Below, in pieces: positions 11,976-21,670 of a stretch of 64,000 nt of DNA. The notes beneath the pieces were generated by a model. That model had not been told where the DNA came from and did not search any database. It saw nothing but the letters and a program-made list of their open reading frames with translations. Source of the DNA: Obelidium mucronatum (Eukaryota; Chytridiomycota; Chytridiomycetes; Chytridiales; Chytriomycetaceae); NCBI GenBank assembly GCA_025765595.1, contig JAIVFH010000010.1:310001-374000 (forward strand). Direction: 5' to 3'. Made by a program: the position numbers and the translations under genes. Within the stretch, counting starts at the first letter, position 1. Each line of letters starts with the position of its first letter.

Positions 11976-12374
11976 ATTGAAACCTATTTTAACATGTTTC
12001 TATTGTGAGCAGTGGCTTTGGCAACACTTGCTTTGTACTGCCGGCATTGCTGCAAGCAAACGACAGTTAATATGAAATTCACTTGCACCAGCAATGCAAT
12101 AAAGTATTCCGATTCGATTGATCCATTCAGTTTGGCGAAAACTCGAATAATGAAAAAGATACACCGCTAGAACCCCATTTCGGAGGGTTACAAAACCCAC
12201 ACAAGCGAAAGTTAGGCCAGTTTCTGTCTGATCACGCTCATTTTCTCAGAACTGCCTTATAATTAGGAAGCGAAACAGTGTGCAAACTTTGAAGGCTGTC
12301 CTGTGCGGTGCTGTAGACTTGAATATTGGACGTTTGTCCTCAGGACAAACGGAAATTTTAACTTCACCCCCCTG
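8384..12374 (+). repeat. 3,991-bp inverted-repeat arm, right
   Basis: Reverse complement of 3167-7157. Its outer end is the 13-mer CTTCACCCCCCTG at 12362-12374; its inner end joins block S rather than the rest of the gene. I see no target-site duplication flanking the S-plus-arm unit at 8197 and 12374. Confidence 0.95.
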
Positions 12375-12649
12375 ACTCAAATCTCCCAATTCTTAGACGC
12401 ATTCGTGGCTCTCATGTTTTTTTTTCACTTGAAAATGAAAAGAGCCTTCTTTGCATTTTCTTTGTGTATACAGGCAGAGTACTGTGATAGTGAGGAGGAA
12501 AGACTGACAGACTGTATTTCGTACTCATAACTTACCTGTCCAACACGTGGATACAAATAGAGACAAATAGTTACAAACGCTGGTTAATTATTCTTTCTCT
12601 CAAATGGATCGAGACATTATTTTGGTTGTTTAATTATTCTTTCTCTCAA
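12375..12649. other. Intergenic, upstream of CRN-HNH gene
   Basis: Unique sequence after the right arm. It holds a poly-T/A stretch near 12420, and a duplicated start-codon region at 12584-12656. No gene is visible apart from the short upstream ORF described separately. Confidence 0.6.
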
Positions 12650-12656
12650 ATGGATC
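12584..12656 (+). repeat. 27-bp direct repeat duplicating the start-codon context
   Basis: 12584-12610 and 12630-12656 are identical, and each ends in ATGGATC; similarity continues with one change (AAATGGATCRAGACATT). The upstream ATG (12604) opens a nine-codon reading frame ending in TAA at 12633, 17 bp before the real start at 12650, so the duplication has created an upstream ORF in the leader of the CRN-HNH gene. Confidence 0.85.
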
Positions 12657-13971
12657 AAGACATTTGGTATTCGTTCATCAATGAAAGCGGGAACCCCGCC
12701 ATCGAGGGTGTCGGCGCAGACACAGTCTCGTTTAGAACTGATAAAAAGGTGCTGATTACACACTTGCGAACTGCTGTGTGGGAGAAGAATCAAAGAATCA
12801 TCGAAGGGGTGGCTGCGCAGTTGAAGGTCTTCTTAAATAAGGACGACATCACCGATTCTGCGAAAGAGCTTACAGCAGGTACTTCTGTTGGTGGTGACCA
12901 TGTGACGGAAGAGACGGCCTTGTTTGTCGTTGTGCCAAAGAAGACCTGTATGTGTAATTGTAATTTGTAAATCCTGCTTCACCCAAAATTTACGTAATGT
13001 TGCCTTTTGCTTCAGCAGCAACAACTTCTGCCGCATTGTCAAGTAGTGCGAATACACAGACCCCGAAAGTAATCGCTATATATTCGAGCCAACAGGATGC
13101 ACTTGTCATATCAGTACCAACCAGAGAACAAGGCAGACCATGGCACAGGATTTTGCTCTTTCTTCAGACTCTCTGTGGCAATTTCGACATGTCAAAATAC
13201 TCTTTAAAGGCGAAGGCCACGATGGAATTGGTGGACTTGTCCCATGACTCAATCATGATTCTTCCTGGTGATTATGTTACCCATCCAAATGGCTCTGAGT
13301 CTGAAGATTTGAAAGCTCAAGGATATGCTTTTCCCATTGTGCCAACGTATTCAAGGCTGAAACGAAAAACCACCGGTAGTCCTTTAAATTCAAGCCCGTC
13401 TCCAACCAAAAAAACTGCAGTGAGCTCTCCCGATGATGAAGACAATGAAAGTGTCATCACAGAAGTAACCGAAGCAAATAATCAAGGCAGTACATTTCGT
13501 GAAAAGATTCTTACTCGGGACAATCATTGTGTTGTAACGCGCGACTATAGTGTCGTGAAGGCCGCCTACATTCTTTCTCACTCTTGGTGGCTCAACTCAA
13601 ATCAACAAAAACCCCCCCTTCCAGTGGAGATAAGAAATGTCATTGCGTCACTGGATGAGGGCATCAACAATATTAGTAATGGCATTTTATTGCGCGCAGA
13701 TCTGGCAGACGCTTTTGATGACGGAAAATTCAGTTTTGTGTTTCGTAATGGTCATTTCTACTTTGTTGCAATCACAACGGACTTTCTTGCTTTGGATGGA
13801 ATTCAAGTTGATGAGAATTTACGTCCACGTTCTGACGGCACTTGTTGGTGGTCTAATGAAAATCAACCACATTCGCAATTGGTAGAATTTCATTTGAGAA
13901 ACAGCGTTTTCAGATATATGAAAGGATCTGCTTTGACGGAAGAAGACTCGGATTCGGAATTGGAAGGGTGA
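12650..13971 (+). CDS. Crinkler (CRN)-like N-terminal domain fused to an HNH-type nuclease domain
   Basis: Exons 12650-12947 and 13016-13971 give 417 residues. Residues 1-100 form a ubiquitin-like CRN header: hydrophobic strands, the segment ITHLRTAVWEKN, then QLKVFLN, and an end in ALFVVVPKK, after which a splice joins a Ser/Thr-rich linker. The C-terminal part (about 260-345) has the layout of an HNH-type domain: a Cys after ILTRDNH, AAYILSHSWW, and N-GILLRADLADAFDDG-FSF followed by a strand. By family knowledge CRN proteins combine such a header with varied nuclease- or kinase-like ends, and some act in host nuclei; here no secretion signal is obvious. The role in this organism (effector or intragenomic conflict) is inference. 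An upstream ORF may dampen translation. Confidence 0.7.
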
Positions 13972-14086
13972 GTGCGATGCAATATTCAACATGGAGCGAT
14001 AAGATTCGGAGATTTTACCGGTGGTTAATGATCGGAGATTTGATGAGAGTTCTGTGTAATATCCAAACAGTTTGAATATAAAAAAA

Positions 14087-15729
14087 ATGATGGGTGAAAA
14101 CGACAACACAGACGAAATGGACGTCGACGCCGCGCCGCCGTCGCCGCTGCAGAAATCGGCGACTTTTTCCGCAAAGGGAAAACAAGCGGCGACTTCGCTT
14201 TTGCCAAAGTTTGGCGGCGGCGTTGTTGAAGACGCGATGCCGTGGTGCGTTTTTGTTTCTTTTGCTTCGTTGTGAACAAGATGTGACAAGCGGAAACGAA
14301 AAAAAGGGTCGAGAAGTACAGACCGGCGCAGCTGGACGAGGTCATTTCACACAAGGACATTATTGCGTCGGGTGAGGAGAGTGTGCTTGGACAAGTCCGG
14401 ACCTGAACATCAAAACAACAGTCTCAAAGTTCATTGACGAGAACAAGCTGCCGCATCTGCTATTTTACGGCCCACCTGTGCGTATTGTGTGCTGTCGTGG
14501 TGTTGTTGTTGGCCCAACCCTCTGTGGCTGACAACAAAACAATAGGGAACGGGAAAGACTTCAATGATTCTTGCTTGTGCGCGGAAGCTGTACGGACCGA
14601 GATACAAATCCATGATCTTGGAGGTGACTTCATTGCAACCGTTGTACCCGTTCGTGTGTTTGTTAAACACGCCAAAAACCCCAAACAACAGTTGAATGCA
14701 TCTGATGATCGTGGTATAGATGTCGTCAGAGAACAAATCAAGAACTTTGCAAGTACAAAAAAGATCTTTAGTTCTGGTTTCAAGGTCTGTATACAACTAG
14801 ACTTTTTGTTTTTTGGTGTTCGGACATGGCCTCAACCCAAATTGAAAAAACACAGCTCATTATTCTGGATGAAGCCGATGCCATGACTCAAGTTGCTCAA
14901 AATGCGCTACGTCGAAGTAAAGACTTTTTTTTTTGGGTTTCTGCGAAGCAGTTTTGCTTAACCAAAAACAGTCGTCGAAAAATACACTCAGAATGTCCGT
15001 TTCTGTATCATTTGCAACTACGTCTCCAAAATTATCCCCGCCCTCCAATCACGTTGTACTCGTTTTCGATTCGCTCCAATCAACCCAGAATTCATTCGAA
15101 CGCGTCTTGACCACGTCGTTGAAGCCGAAAAGTAATACATGATATCCCCCTTATTTTCTTGTGTTTCTATGCTGTGTACTCACCTACTTCCATCTTAGTA
15201 TTAATATAACTGAATCTGGTCGAAAAGCGCTCTTAAAGTTATCTAAGGGCGATATGCGAAGAATGTTGAATATCTTGCAAGCCGTACACGCCGCGTATCC
15301 TGTTGCCGATGAAGTATCTATTTATACATGTGTGGGCGCACCTGTCCCAGGCGATGTAATCAAGATTGCTGATTGGCTGTTTGGGGAGACATTTGACGTT
15401 GCTTATTCAAGTAATTTTTCTCCCCTTTCTTCATCTTCTTTTACTTCAAATGTATTTATCTTGAACGGTTTCCTCGTGTGTTTTTCTTATTGTTAGATAT
15501 CAAAGCTCTCAAAACAGATAAAGGGTTAGCCTTAAGTGATATCATTGGAGAACTGCATTCGACACTGGGAGCCATGCAGCTTCCACCTCGCGTTCGAAGC
15601 ATGCTGTTGATTAAACTTGCAGATGTTGAATACAACTTGACTGTAGGGTGTAGTGAAAAGATTCAGTTGGCGAGTCTTGTGGGTGGTTTCAAGGGGGCTT
15701 GTGATTTGGCATCGAATCTTGTGGGTTGA
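14087..15729 (+). CDS. RFC3: Replication factor C small subunit (yeast Rfc3 / human RFC5)
   Basis: Nine exons (14087-14244, 14307-14371, 14422-14477, 14546-14623, 14692-14784, 14856-14916, 14972-15131, 15199-15410, 15497-15729) join in frame to 371 residues. AAA+ clamp-loader subunit that helps load PCNA on primer-template DNA in the nucleus. Visible motifs in order: PWVEKYRP box, Walker A GPPGTGKT, LNASDDRG, Walker B ILDEADAMT, the SRC arginine-finger motif in LQSRCTRFRF, and the C-terminal collar domain ending in KIQLASLVGGF. The combination DDRGIDVV, FASTKKIF and TCVGAP fits the Rfc3/RFC5 branch rather than Rfc2 or Rfc4. The Walker A is split by an intron after GPP. Length is normal for the family and no frameshift is needed. 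Confidence 0.93.
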
Positions 15730-15871
15730 AAAACACGCAAATAGTGTTTCTGATATAAAAAAAGACTCTACCTATAAATACTTGTTCAAAATCTTTTGTC
15801 TGGCGATGCCGGCCAGAGTAGACTTTGAGCATGGCTGCGGTAACAAAACCACATCTTACAAGGTGCCATCC

Positions 15872-15943
15872 AGGTCGTACCCGGATTCGAACCGGGGTTA
15901 CGGGTATCAGAAACCCGGGTGCTGACCGCTACACTATACAACC
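15872..15943 (-). tRNA. tRNA-Gln (anticodon CTG)
   Basis: A full cloverleaf folds from 15943 to 15872: acceptor GGTTGTA with TACGACC, D stem GTGT/GCAC, anticodon stem CGGGT/ACCCG with loop TTCTGAT (anticodon CTG), T stem CCCGG/CCGGG with loop TTCGAAT. No intron. The B box GGTTCGAAT is canonical. 72 nt plus untemplated CCA. Confidence 0.93.
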
Positions 15944-16285
15944 ACTTACTTCTGCACTCGTTTAGATGTATATAAACCTATGACACAGAAGGAAACAGCT
16001 GGAAGGCAATGCCGAGAGACCAATTTTTTGGATCCAGTAGCGATTTTTCTTGTCTTCTGTTACGCGATGGAGAGAGAAAGGAAAGGATGTTAATTGAACA
16101 TTGGCCAAAAAGGAGGGGGAAAGTGACGGTATAAAGTCGACAATCCAGTCATTCGAAAGTTGGGGATGATTCCGTCTTTTGGGGGGGAATAGGCGGCTGT
16201 GAATGCAGGTCTCCCCCAAAACATGTGTCAGCGAATTCATCTCGAACATTTTTTTTCTTTTTCGTTTCAATTGCACTTCAAAAAA
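15944..16285. other. Intergenic between tRNA-Gln and SHMT
   Basis: About 340 bp with no credible ORF. It holds the tRNA 5' flank and the SHMT promoter/leader, with a C/T-rich stretch directly before the SHMT start. No TATA box stands out. Confidence 0.5.
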
Positions 16286-17027
16286 ATGACCAAGACAGCT
16301 GTTGATTCATGGGTGCGTCCCGGCCAGCATCTCAGTTTTCTTTTGGATCCGTTTTCTAACTTTGCTCGACCATTTCTCTGGGGGAACGTCCTTGTTTGAC
16401 AGAATGCTGGCCTCAATGTGCCATTGGAGAAGGAAGATCCCCAAATCTACGAGCTAATCCAGAAGGAAAAGTGGAGACAATACTCTTGTCTTGAACTCAT
16501 TCGCTTCTGAGGTTTGTTTTACAGGAGTAGTCGGTTCTGTTCTAAGCGAGTCACCTGTACGAAATACAGAACTTTACTTCTCAAGCTGTTATGGAAGCCA
16601 ACGGATCTGCCTTGACCAACAAATACTCTGAAGGTGTGCGACTTTTTGGAGGCGTATGACCGAGTACTGATGCCCCTACTTTGACAGGTCTCCCTGGCGC
16701 TAGATTCTATGGAGGAAACGAACACATTGACGTTGTTGAGAACCTCTGTCGCACACGTGCTCTTAAGGCCTTCCAATTGAAGGATGAAGAGTGGGGAGTC
16801 AACGTTCAGCCATACTCTGGTAAATACTTCAAGCAAGAGAACGTTGTTTTGACATGAAACAAGAGACTGATTCGAAATCTGTTGCGATCGACGTGAACCA
16901 ACAGGTACCACTGCCAACTTCTCTGCATTGACTGCTCTTTTGGCCCCACACGACCGTATATGGGATTGGAATTGGCGTCCGGAGGACAGTTGAGTTGTTT
17001 TCTTTTCAAAGCAGCTTTTATAGGACA

Positions 17028-17066
<39 letters not shown>

Positions 17067-18073
17067 ATGACAGCTTGACGCACGGACACCAGACAGCCAA
17101 GAAGAAGATCTCGTCCAGCGCCATCTACTTCGAGTCCTTCCCGTACCAGGTCGACCCCGCCACGGGGCTCGTGGACTACGCCAAGCTCGAGGCCAACGCC
17201 GACGCGTACCGCCCGAAGCTGATCATCTGCGGCGCGTCGGCGTACCCGCGCGACTGGGACTACGGCCGCCTGCGCGCGATCGCCGACAAGCACGGCGCGT
17301 ACCTGATGGCCGACATTGCGCACATCTCCGGGCTCGTCGCCGCCGGCGAGCAGGCGTCGCCGTTCGCGCTGTGCGACGTCGTCACGACGACGACCCACAA
17401 GACGCTGCGCGGGCCGCGCGCGGGGCTCGTCTTCTTCCGCAAGGGCGAGAAGGGGTCGCGCGTCGGCGACCTCGAGGAGCGCTGCAACTTTGCCGTGTTT
17501 CCGAGCAACCAGGGCGGTCCGCACAACAACACCATTGCTGCCGTGGCAGTCGCGCTGAAGCAGGTGGCCGAGCCTGCGTTCAAGCAGTACGCTGCCCAGG
17601 TGCGCAAGAACGCCAAGGCCGTGGCGGAGACCCTGGTCAAGCACGGGTACAAGCTGGCATCGGGTGGCACAGACAACCACTTGGTTCTCTGGGACTTGCG
17701 TCCATTGGGCCTGAACGGAAACAAGATGGAGAAGATATGCGATGCCTTGAACATCACTGTCAACAAGAACTCTATTGCTGGAGACTCTAGTGCCTTTGTG
17801 CCGGGAGGTGTTCGTGTTGGTACTGCCGCTTTGACGTCTCGTTCGTTCAAGGAGCAGGACTTTGTCCAGGTTGCCGAGTTTTTGCACCAGGCTGCCCAGT
17901 TGGCTTTGAAGATTCAAGCTCAGTCTGGAAAGTTGATTAAGGACTTTATTGTTGCTTTGGAGAAGGATGCTGAAGTCAAGGCTTTGAGAGTCAAGGTTGA
18001 GGCTTTTGCTCACCAATTCCCAATGCCTGGATTTGACCCTGCCTCTGTCCCAGAGTCTGCCAAGCACCACTAA
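16286..18073 (+). CDS. SHMT: Serine hydroxymethyltransferase (cytosolic type)
   Basis: Converts serine and tetrahydrofolate to glycine and 5,10-methylene-THF; PLP enzyme of one-carbon metabolism. Exons 16286-16312, 16403-16511, 16570-16633, 16688-16819, 16905-16988 and 17074-18073 total 1,416 nt (471 residues, normal length). The N-terminus starts MTKTAVDSW with no transit peptide, so it is probably cytosolic. Motifs: [31 protein letters not shown], and the PLP-lysine site [12 protein letters not shown]. Two single-base problems are visible: one extra base in ATTCGCTTCTGAG (about 16500) and one missing base in CGTATATGGGA (about 16957); they cancel but scramble the stretch between. The last exon is GC-rich from 17100 to about 17650 and ordinary after that. 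Intron 5 contains a run of 31 A. Confidence 0.88.
17035..17065 (+). repeat. A31 homopolymer inside SHMT intron 5
   Basis: Thirty-one consecutive A at 17035-17065, eight bases before the acceptor CAG at 17071-17073. The abrupt switch to GC-rich coding DNA begins just after it. The normal pyrimidine tract before the acceptor is absent. Confidence 0.9.
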
Positions 18074-18229
18074 AAAACGAAATACACTATCCTAACCATC
18101 AACTCATTGTTTTCTTCCTTTCCTTTCGTGTTGTTTATTTTATATTCTGAAAAATAAAAAAGGGATGCCTTCAGTCTATTTCTCTGTTTTTGGAGTTCAT
18201 CTGGCAACTTGAATGGAGCTGCTTCGATC

Positions 18230-18640
18230 AGCATTGCCAGAGTCTCTGCATACTCTGCCTGTTGCTTCAAACAATTGAAAGCTGAAATCATTCACGTCTC
18301 TCAATAACTTTCTTCTGCTCTTCAAAATTCTCGTTCTTCTGCTCCTCAAGCTTCTGTTAGACTGTTTTCGACACAAAGTCGTTGCGATATTCTTGCAAAC
18401 TTGTGCCTCAGTTCGCAAGAGGCATCAGCAGCAAATGGAACAAATGGAAGCAGAATCCTTGGAAGGGAATTGCTCAAGACACTTGTAAGGTGGGCCGTAT
18501 TCCAAAGAATTGAGTAGATTGGAAGATCTCTTCCAGGCTCCAGCTGCCGTTTCCACACTGTCGGAACCTTGGGTCTATTGTCAACAGACCTCTCCGCCCT
18601 GTAATTAAGAATAGGAACAAGATCCAAAAACCGCGGTTAT
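18230..18640 (-). pseudogene. Fragment related to the CRN-associated coiled-coil sequence at 19.1-20.0 kb
   Basis: The minus strand from about 18570 carries degraded versions of segments found at 19200-19600 on the plus strand: a DSVETAAG-type segment, LPIYSILWN against LPINAILWD, and SLPRILLPF against SVPRILLPI. Reading the similarity through requires frame changes and crosses stop codons. The two regions are inverted relative to each other and about 0.7 kb apart. This is a remnant, not a working gene. Confidence 0.6.
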
Positions 18641-19064
18641 TATTGCTCTTGGTTCACACCAGGCAATTATAATTTTGAGTTTATTTTTCGGACTATGTCA
18701 ACACTTTTTGGTGGACTAACCCCTGAAAATCAAAGAACAGATATATTTTGCAAGTACAAAGAAAAAAAGAAAATAGGATATCAATAAACAAGAAAGCAAG
18801 CAGCATTTCGGTTATATGAAACCAACCCTCTATTTCTGTTTCAACTTGTACCCATATTGGAATGTGTACATATCATCGACAATGAAATTTCGAGCATTAA
18901 CAACAATGTGATTCTGGCATTGCAGTTGAAACAAAAAACGTTAGCGGAATTGCACAATCCCATTGACAATAATCATGAGGAGCAGAGGGTATGAAAGAGC
19001 ATTTCCCACAAATTTCCCACACAAAGAGGGTATGAAAGAGCATTCCCACAAATTTCCCACACAA
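18641..19064. other. Intergenic with a tandem repeat
   Basis: AT-rich with no credible gene. At 18984-19064 two ~41-bp tandem units (AGAGGGTATGAAAGAGCAT plus TTCCCACAAATTTCCCACACAA) differ by one base. They sit just upstream of the CRN-associated ORF. Confidence 0.7.
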
Positions 19065-19073
19065 ATGTCACTT

Positions 19074-20029
19074 GAAACAACACCAGCAGATTCCGCCGTC
19101 AGCTTTTTGACCTATTCCTTGCTGGATCTCACGGGAAAGTTTATGTTTCCGAAGCATATGGCCACGATGTCACTGTCGGCAACCTCCTTGCAGACTCAAT
19201 GTTCCGGGACAGTGTGGAAACGGCAGCTGGAACCTGGAATCTTCCAATCAACGCAATTCTTTGGGATGAAGCCATTTTTATCCCACCTTACAAGGAGAGA
19301 TTGCAAACCGTCATGTCTTGGGCTGAACAGTGTACTTATGAGTGCAATTCCGTTCCAAGGATTCTGCTTCCCATTACTGGTGAAGCCTCCAGAAATGCTA
19401 TTGTGTCACAGTTGCGGGACGAGGAAAAAAAGGCTGTTGGATTGACCATGTCGCTGCAGTTGTCAAAGCAAAACATTGTGGAACAGGAAAGTTTGCGCAA
19501 GTTGATTGGCGAAATCACAACAACTTTTGAAAAAATGTTTGAGGAGCAGAGAAAAGTAAATGAGGACCAAAAAAAGAGAATGAGAGACAGAAGAAAGTGA
19601 ATGAGGAGCAAAAGAAAGAGAATGAGAGACAGGAGAAAGTGAATGAAGAGCAAAAGAAAGAGAATGAGAGACATCAGAAAGCAATTGAGGCAGCTTGAGA
19701 CAACAATCAACGAGCAAGCCAAACAACTTGAAAACTTGTTTGAAGTATTGAAAATTTGCCTTCGAATTTTGGTGGAAAAAAGGCGGCAGTTGCTGATCGA
19801 TGCAACAGGCCTCACGAAAGGTCCACTCGAAAGTACTGGATGTTTCTATGTACGGATTGGGCAACATTTGCAGGGATCAAATGACGGAAGCTTGTTCATG
19901 AAACTGTCAAATGAGTTTTCAAAGTTCTCTGGGTCCGCGCAAATGAGCGGCTCCCAAAGAGAAGCGGAGCCAGAATATACTTGGAGGAAAGGGAAACCGA
20001 AACGAGGTTTTGAAGAGGAAGATCGATGA
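19074..20029 (+). pseudogene. CRN-associated coiled-coil ORF, broken by frameshifts
   Basis: An open frame from about 19074 to 19600 encodes LFDLFLAGSHGKVYVSEAY, LPINAILWDEAIF and SVPRILLPI segments followed by a Glu/Gln/Lys-rich coiled coil. The coil is built from a 42-bp tandem repeat (about 19556-19682, VNEEQKKENERQ-K unit) present about three times. Near 19570 an A7 run shifts the frame into a stop; correcting it continues the repeat, and a second shift near 19690 leads into the 19643-20029 frame (ENLFEVLKICLRILVEKRR). I do not know the family; the linkage to CRN genes is an inference from local paralogs. It may be a recent pseudogene or carry consensus errors in repetitive DNA. Confidence 0.5.
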
Positions 20030-20183
20030 AGACTTGTTCGACGGGGACGGAAAGTGCGCCCAGGCAGATAAAAAAACAAGCGCTACAAAACCAATTGTCT
20101 GAATGCATTCACGCGCTGTTTTACTCTGACAAATACAGCGCCTTTTTTTATTATTACTTTTTCGTGTTTACTTTTTTTCGGTT

Positions 20184-21314
20184 TTACTTGGCAACCCATT
20201 GACCAACTTTCGCCAACCACTCAACATACTCGTTCTGTTCCTTAAAGTCAATGTATTGAGGAATAAACTCGGCAAGAGCTTCATCGAAACCTCTTTCCGC
20301 CAAAAACTGGTGGAATTGATCCTGGAGGCCTTCATCCAAATCCTGGAACACTGGGCCACCATAACGACCTCCACGCTGCCAGTCGGCTTCAGCGCTTTGT
20401 TCCGCCATGATGGTAGAAGAAGGGCTGAAACGAACGCTGTCGATAAAGAAGCTGTTGTCTTGGACGGTGGCAAGCAATTCCAAGGCACCGTGGTCGACGG
20501 TGCCAGTCTTCTTTTCAATGAGAACAGTCACATTGACGGAAAATTCTTCTTCGTTTTCCTTTTAAACACATAAAGAAACGCAAATCATCAGCGAAATTGT
20601 ACGGTACGGAATTGGAAAACAAAAACTTACTCCACTTTCGCTCTCATCAAATTCAGCCTTGTCAGCCAAAGCATCGGTACTGAAAATGACTGAAATCTTT
20701 TCGTTTCCAAAGTTTCTGACGAGAGTTACTTCCTTTTCGCCAACCTTGTCTTCGATCTGTGAAGGGGTAAGGGTTTGATTAGCACCACGTGTGACAAAAA
20801 AAAGAAGTGAACACAGCGTCCCGCTCCAAACATCCATCTTCCAACCAGAACATTTCAACCCTTCTTTTAGCCGATCGCAAGGTTGGTGATGCAACGCAAA
20901 ACAAAAAAGAGCAAAACTTGAAGGAAAGCCACCGCCAAATGGATACCACGCCAAAAGAAACGCCAAAAAAAGGACAAACACAAGAAAGAAGAGAAGAATG
21001 CACACCTTGAAGGTGCCAGCGTTGTTGAACGCCTTGATGAAAGCCGGCACTTCAGCCTCCGCGTTTTCGAGCTCGAACTTGTGTTCCGACTCAAGCTTGT
21101 GCGCCAAGTCGCGGTCGCCTGGATGCCTTCTCGTCAGGAGTTTGTTTTAACTTTAAAGAAGCAACTCACTCTTTCCGTGGCTGCGCACAAAAGACGACGC
21201 CGAGAATTGTCTGGCGGCAAGCGGCGCCGTTCGGACGAAGCGCGGCACTGTTCGGACAACGGCGGCGGCGCGCGTGGCGAAAGACAGCGAGGAAAGGCGG
21301 CGGAGGGCGAGCAT
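20184..21314 (-). CDS. MAM33: Mitochondrial acidic matrix protein, MAM33/p32 (gC1qR) family
   Basis: Exons 21314-21170, 21118-21006, 20756-20631 and 20558-20184 join in frame to 252 residues. Exon 1 is an Arg/Ala/Ser-rich, acid-free mitochondrial presequence (MLALRRLSSLSFATRAA, ending near RQFSASS). The mature part has the family features: the LAHKLESEHKFELEN helix, KIED-GEKEVTLVRNFGNEKI-V-F strands, a strongly acidic DESESGENEEEF loop, and the C-terminal DLDEGLQDQFHQFLAERGFDE helix ending in EWLAKVGQWVAK. The family forms acidic trimers in the matrix and supports mitochondrial translation and oxidative phosphorylation. It is divergent from KGD2, with start codons 356 bp apart. Confidence 0.92.
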
Positions 21315-21670
21315 TTGTGTGTTTCTGCTTGGTAAAAAAGAAAGAAGAAATAAGAGAAATAGTTAACTTTAATAACAAAGTGCTTGCATGCACGCGGGAA
21401 GCTGGCTGGCTGCGTTCGGCATGAAGAGAGAATAAAAGACGCGATCTTGTGCAGACCAGTGGAGATGACCCCATCATCGCTTGACAGTTTAATAATCCAT
21501 CTGTTGTTCATTCATCACACCAATCTCAGATATCAGATCTCCATAGCAGCCTTCAACACACGTATCAAACCACTTTCGGTTTCGGGTGCTGCCGGACCCT
21601 CCTTTTGATCAGACAACCAAAAAACGAAAATCAAACCCCTCACAAAAATATCTTCCCTCCAACACCAACC
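21315..21670. promoter_or_regulatory. Divergent promoter region between MAM33 and KGD2
   Basis: The 356 bp between the two start codons contains no gene. Both flanking genes encode mitochondrial proteins, so shared regulation is possible (inference). A C/A-rich leader precedes the KGD2 ATG. Confidence 0.5.

Noticed and set aside
8197..12374. Target-site duplication around the re-inserted unit
   Set aside because: Flanks (…GGATTTGGA and ACTCAAATC…) share only a short inverted GATTTG/CAAATC, not a direct repeat.
17035..17065. Poly(A) run as evidence that SHMT exon 6 is a retrocopy
   Set aside because: The run is upstream of the exon on its coding strand, whereas a retrocopy tail would be downstream; the exon joins upstream exons in phase.
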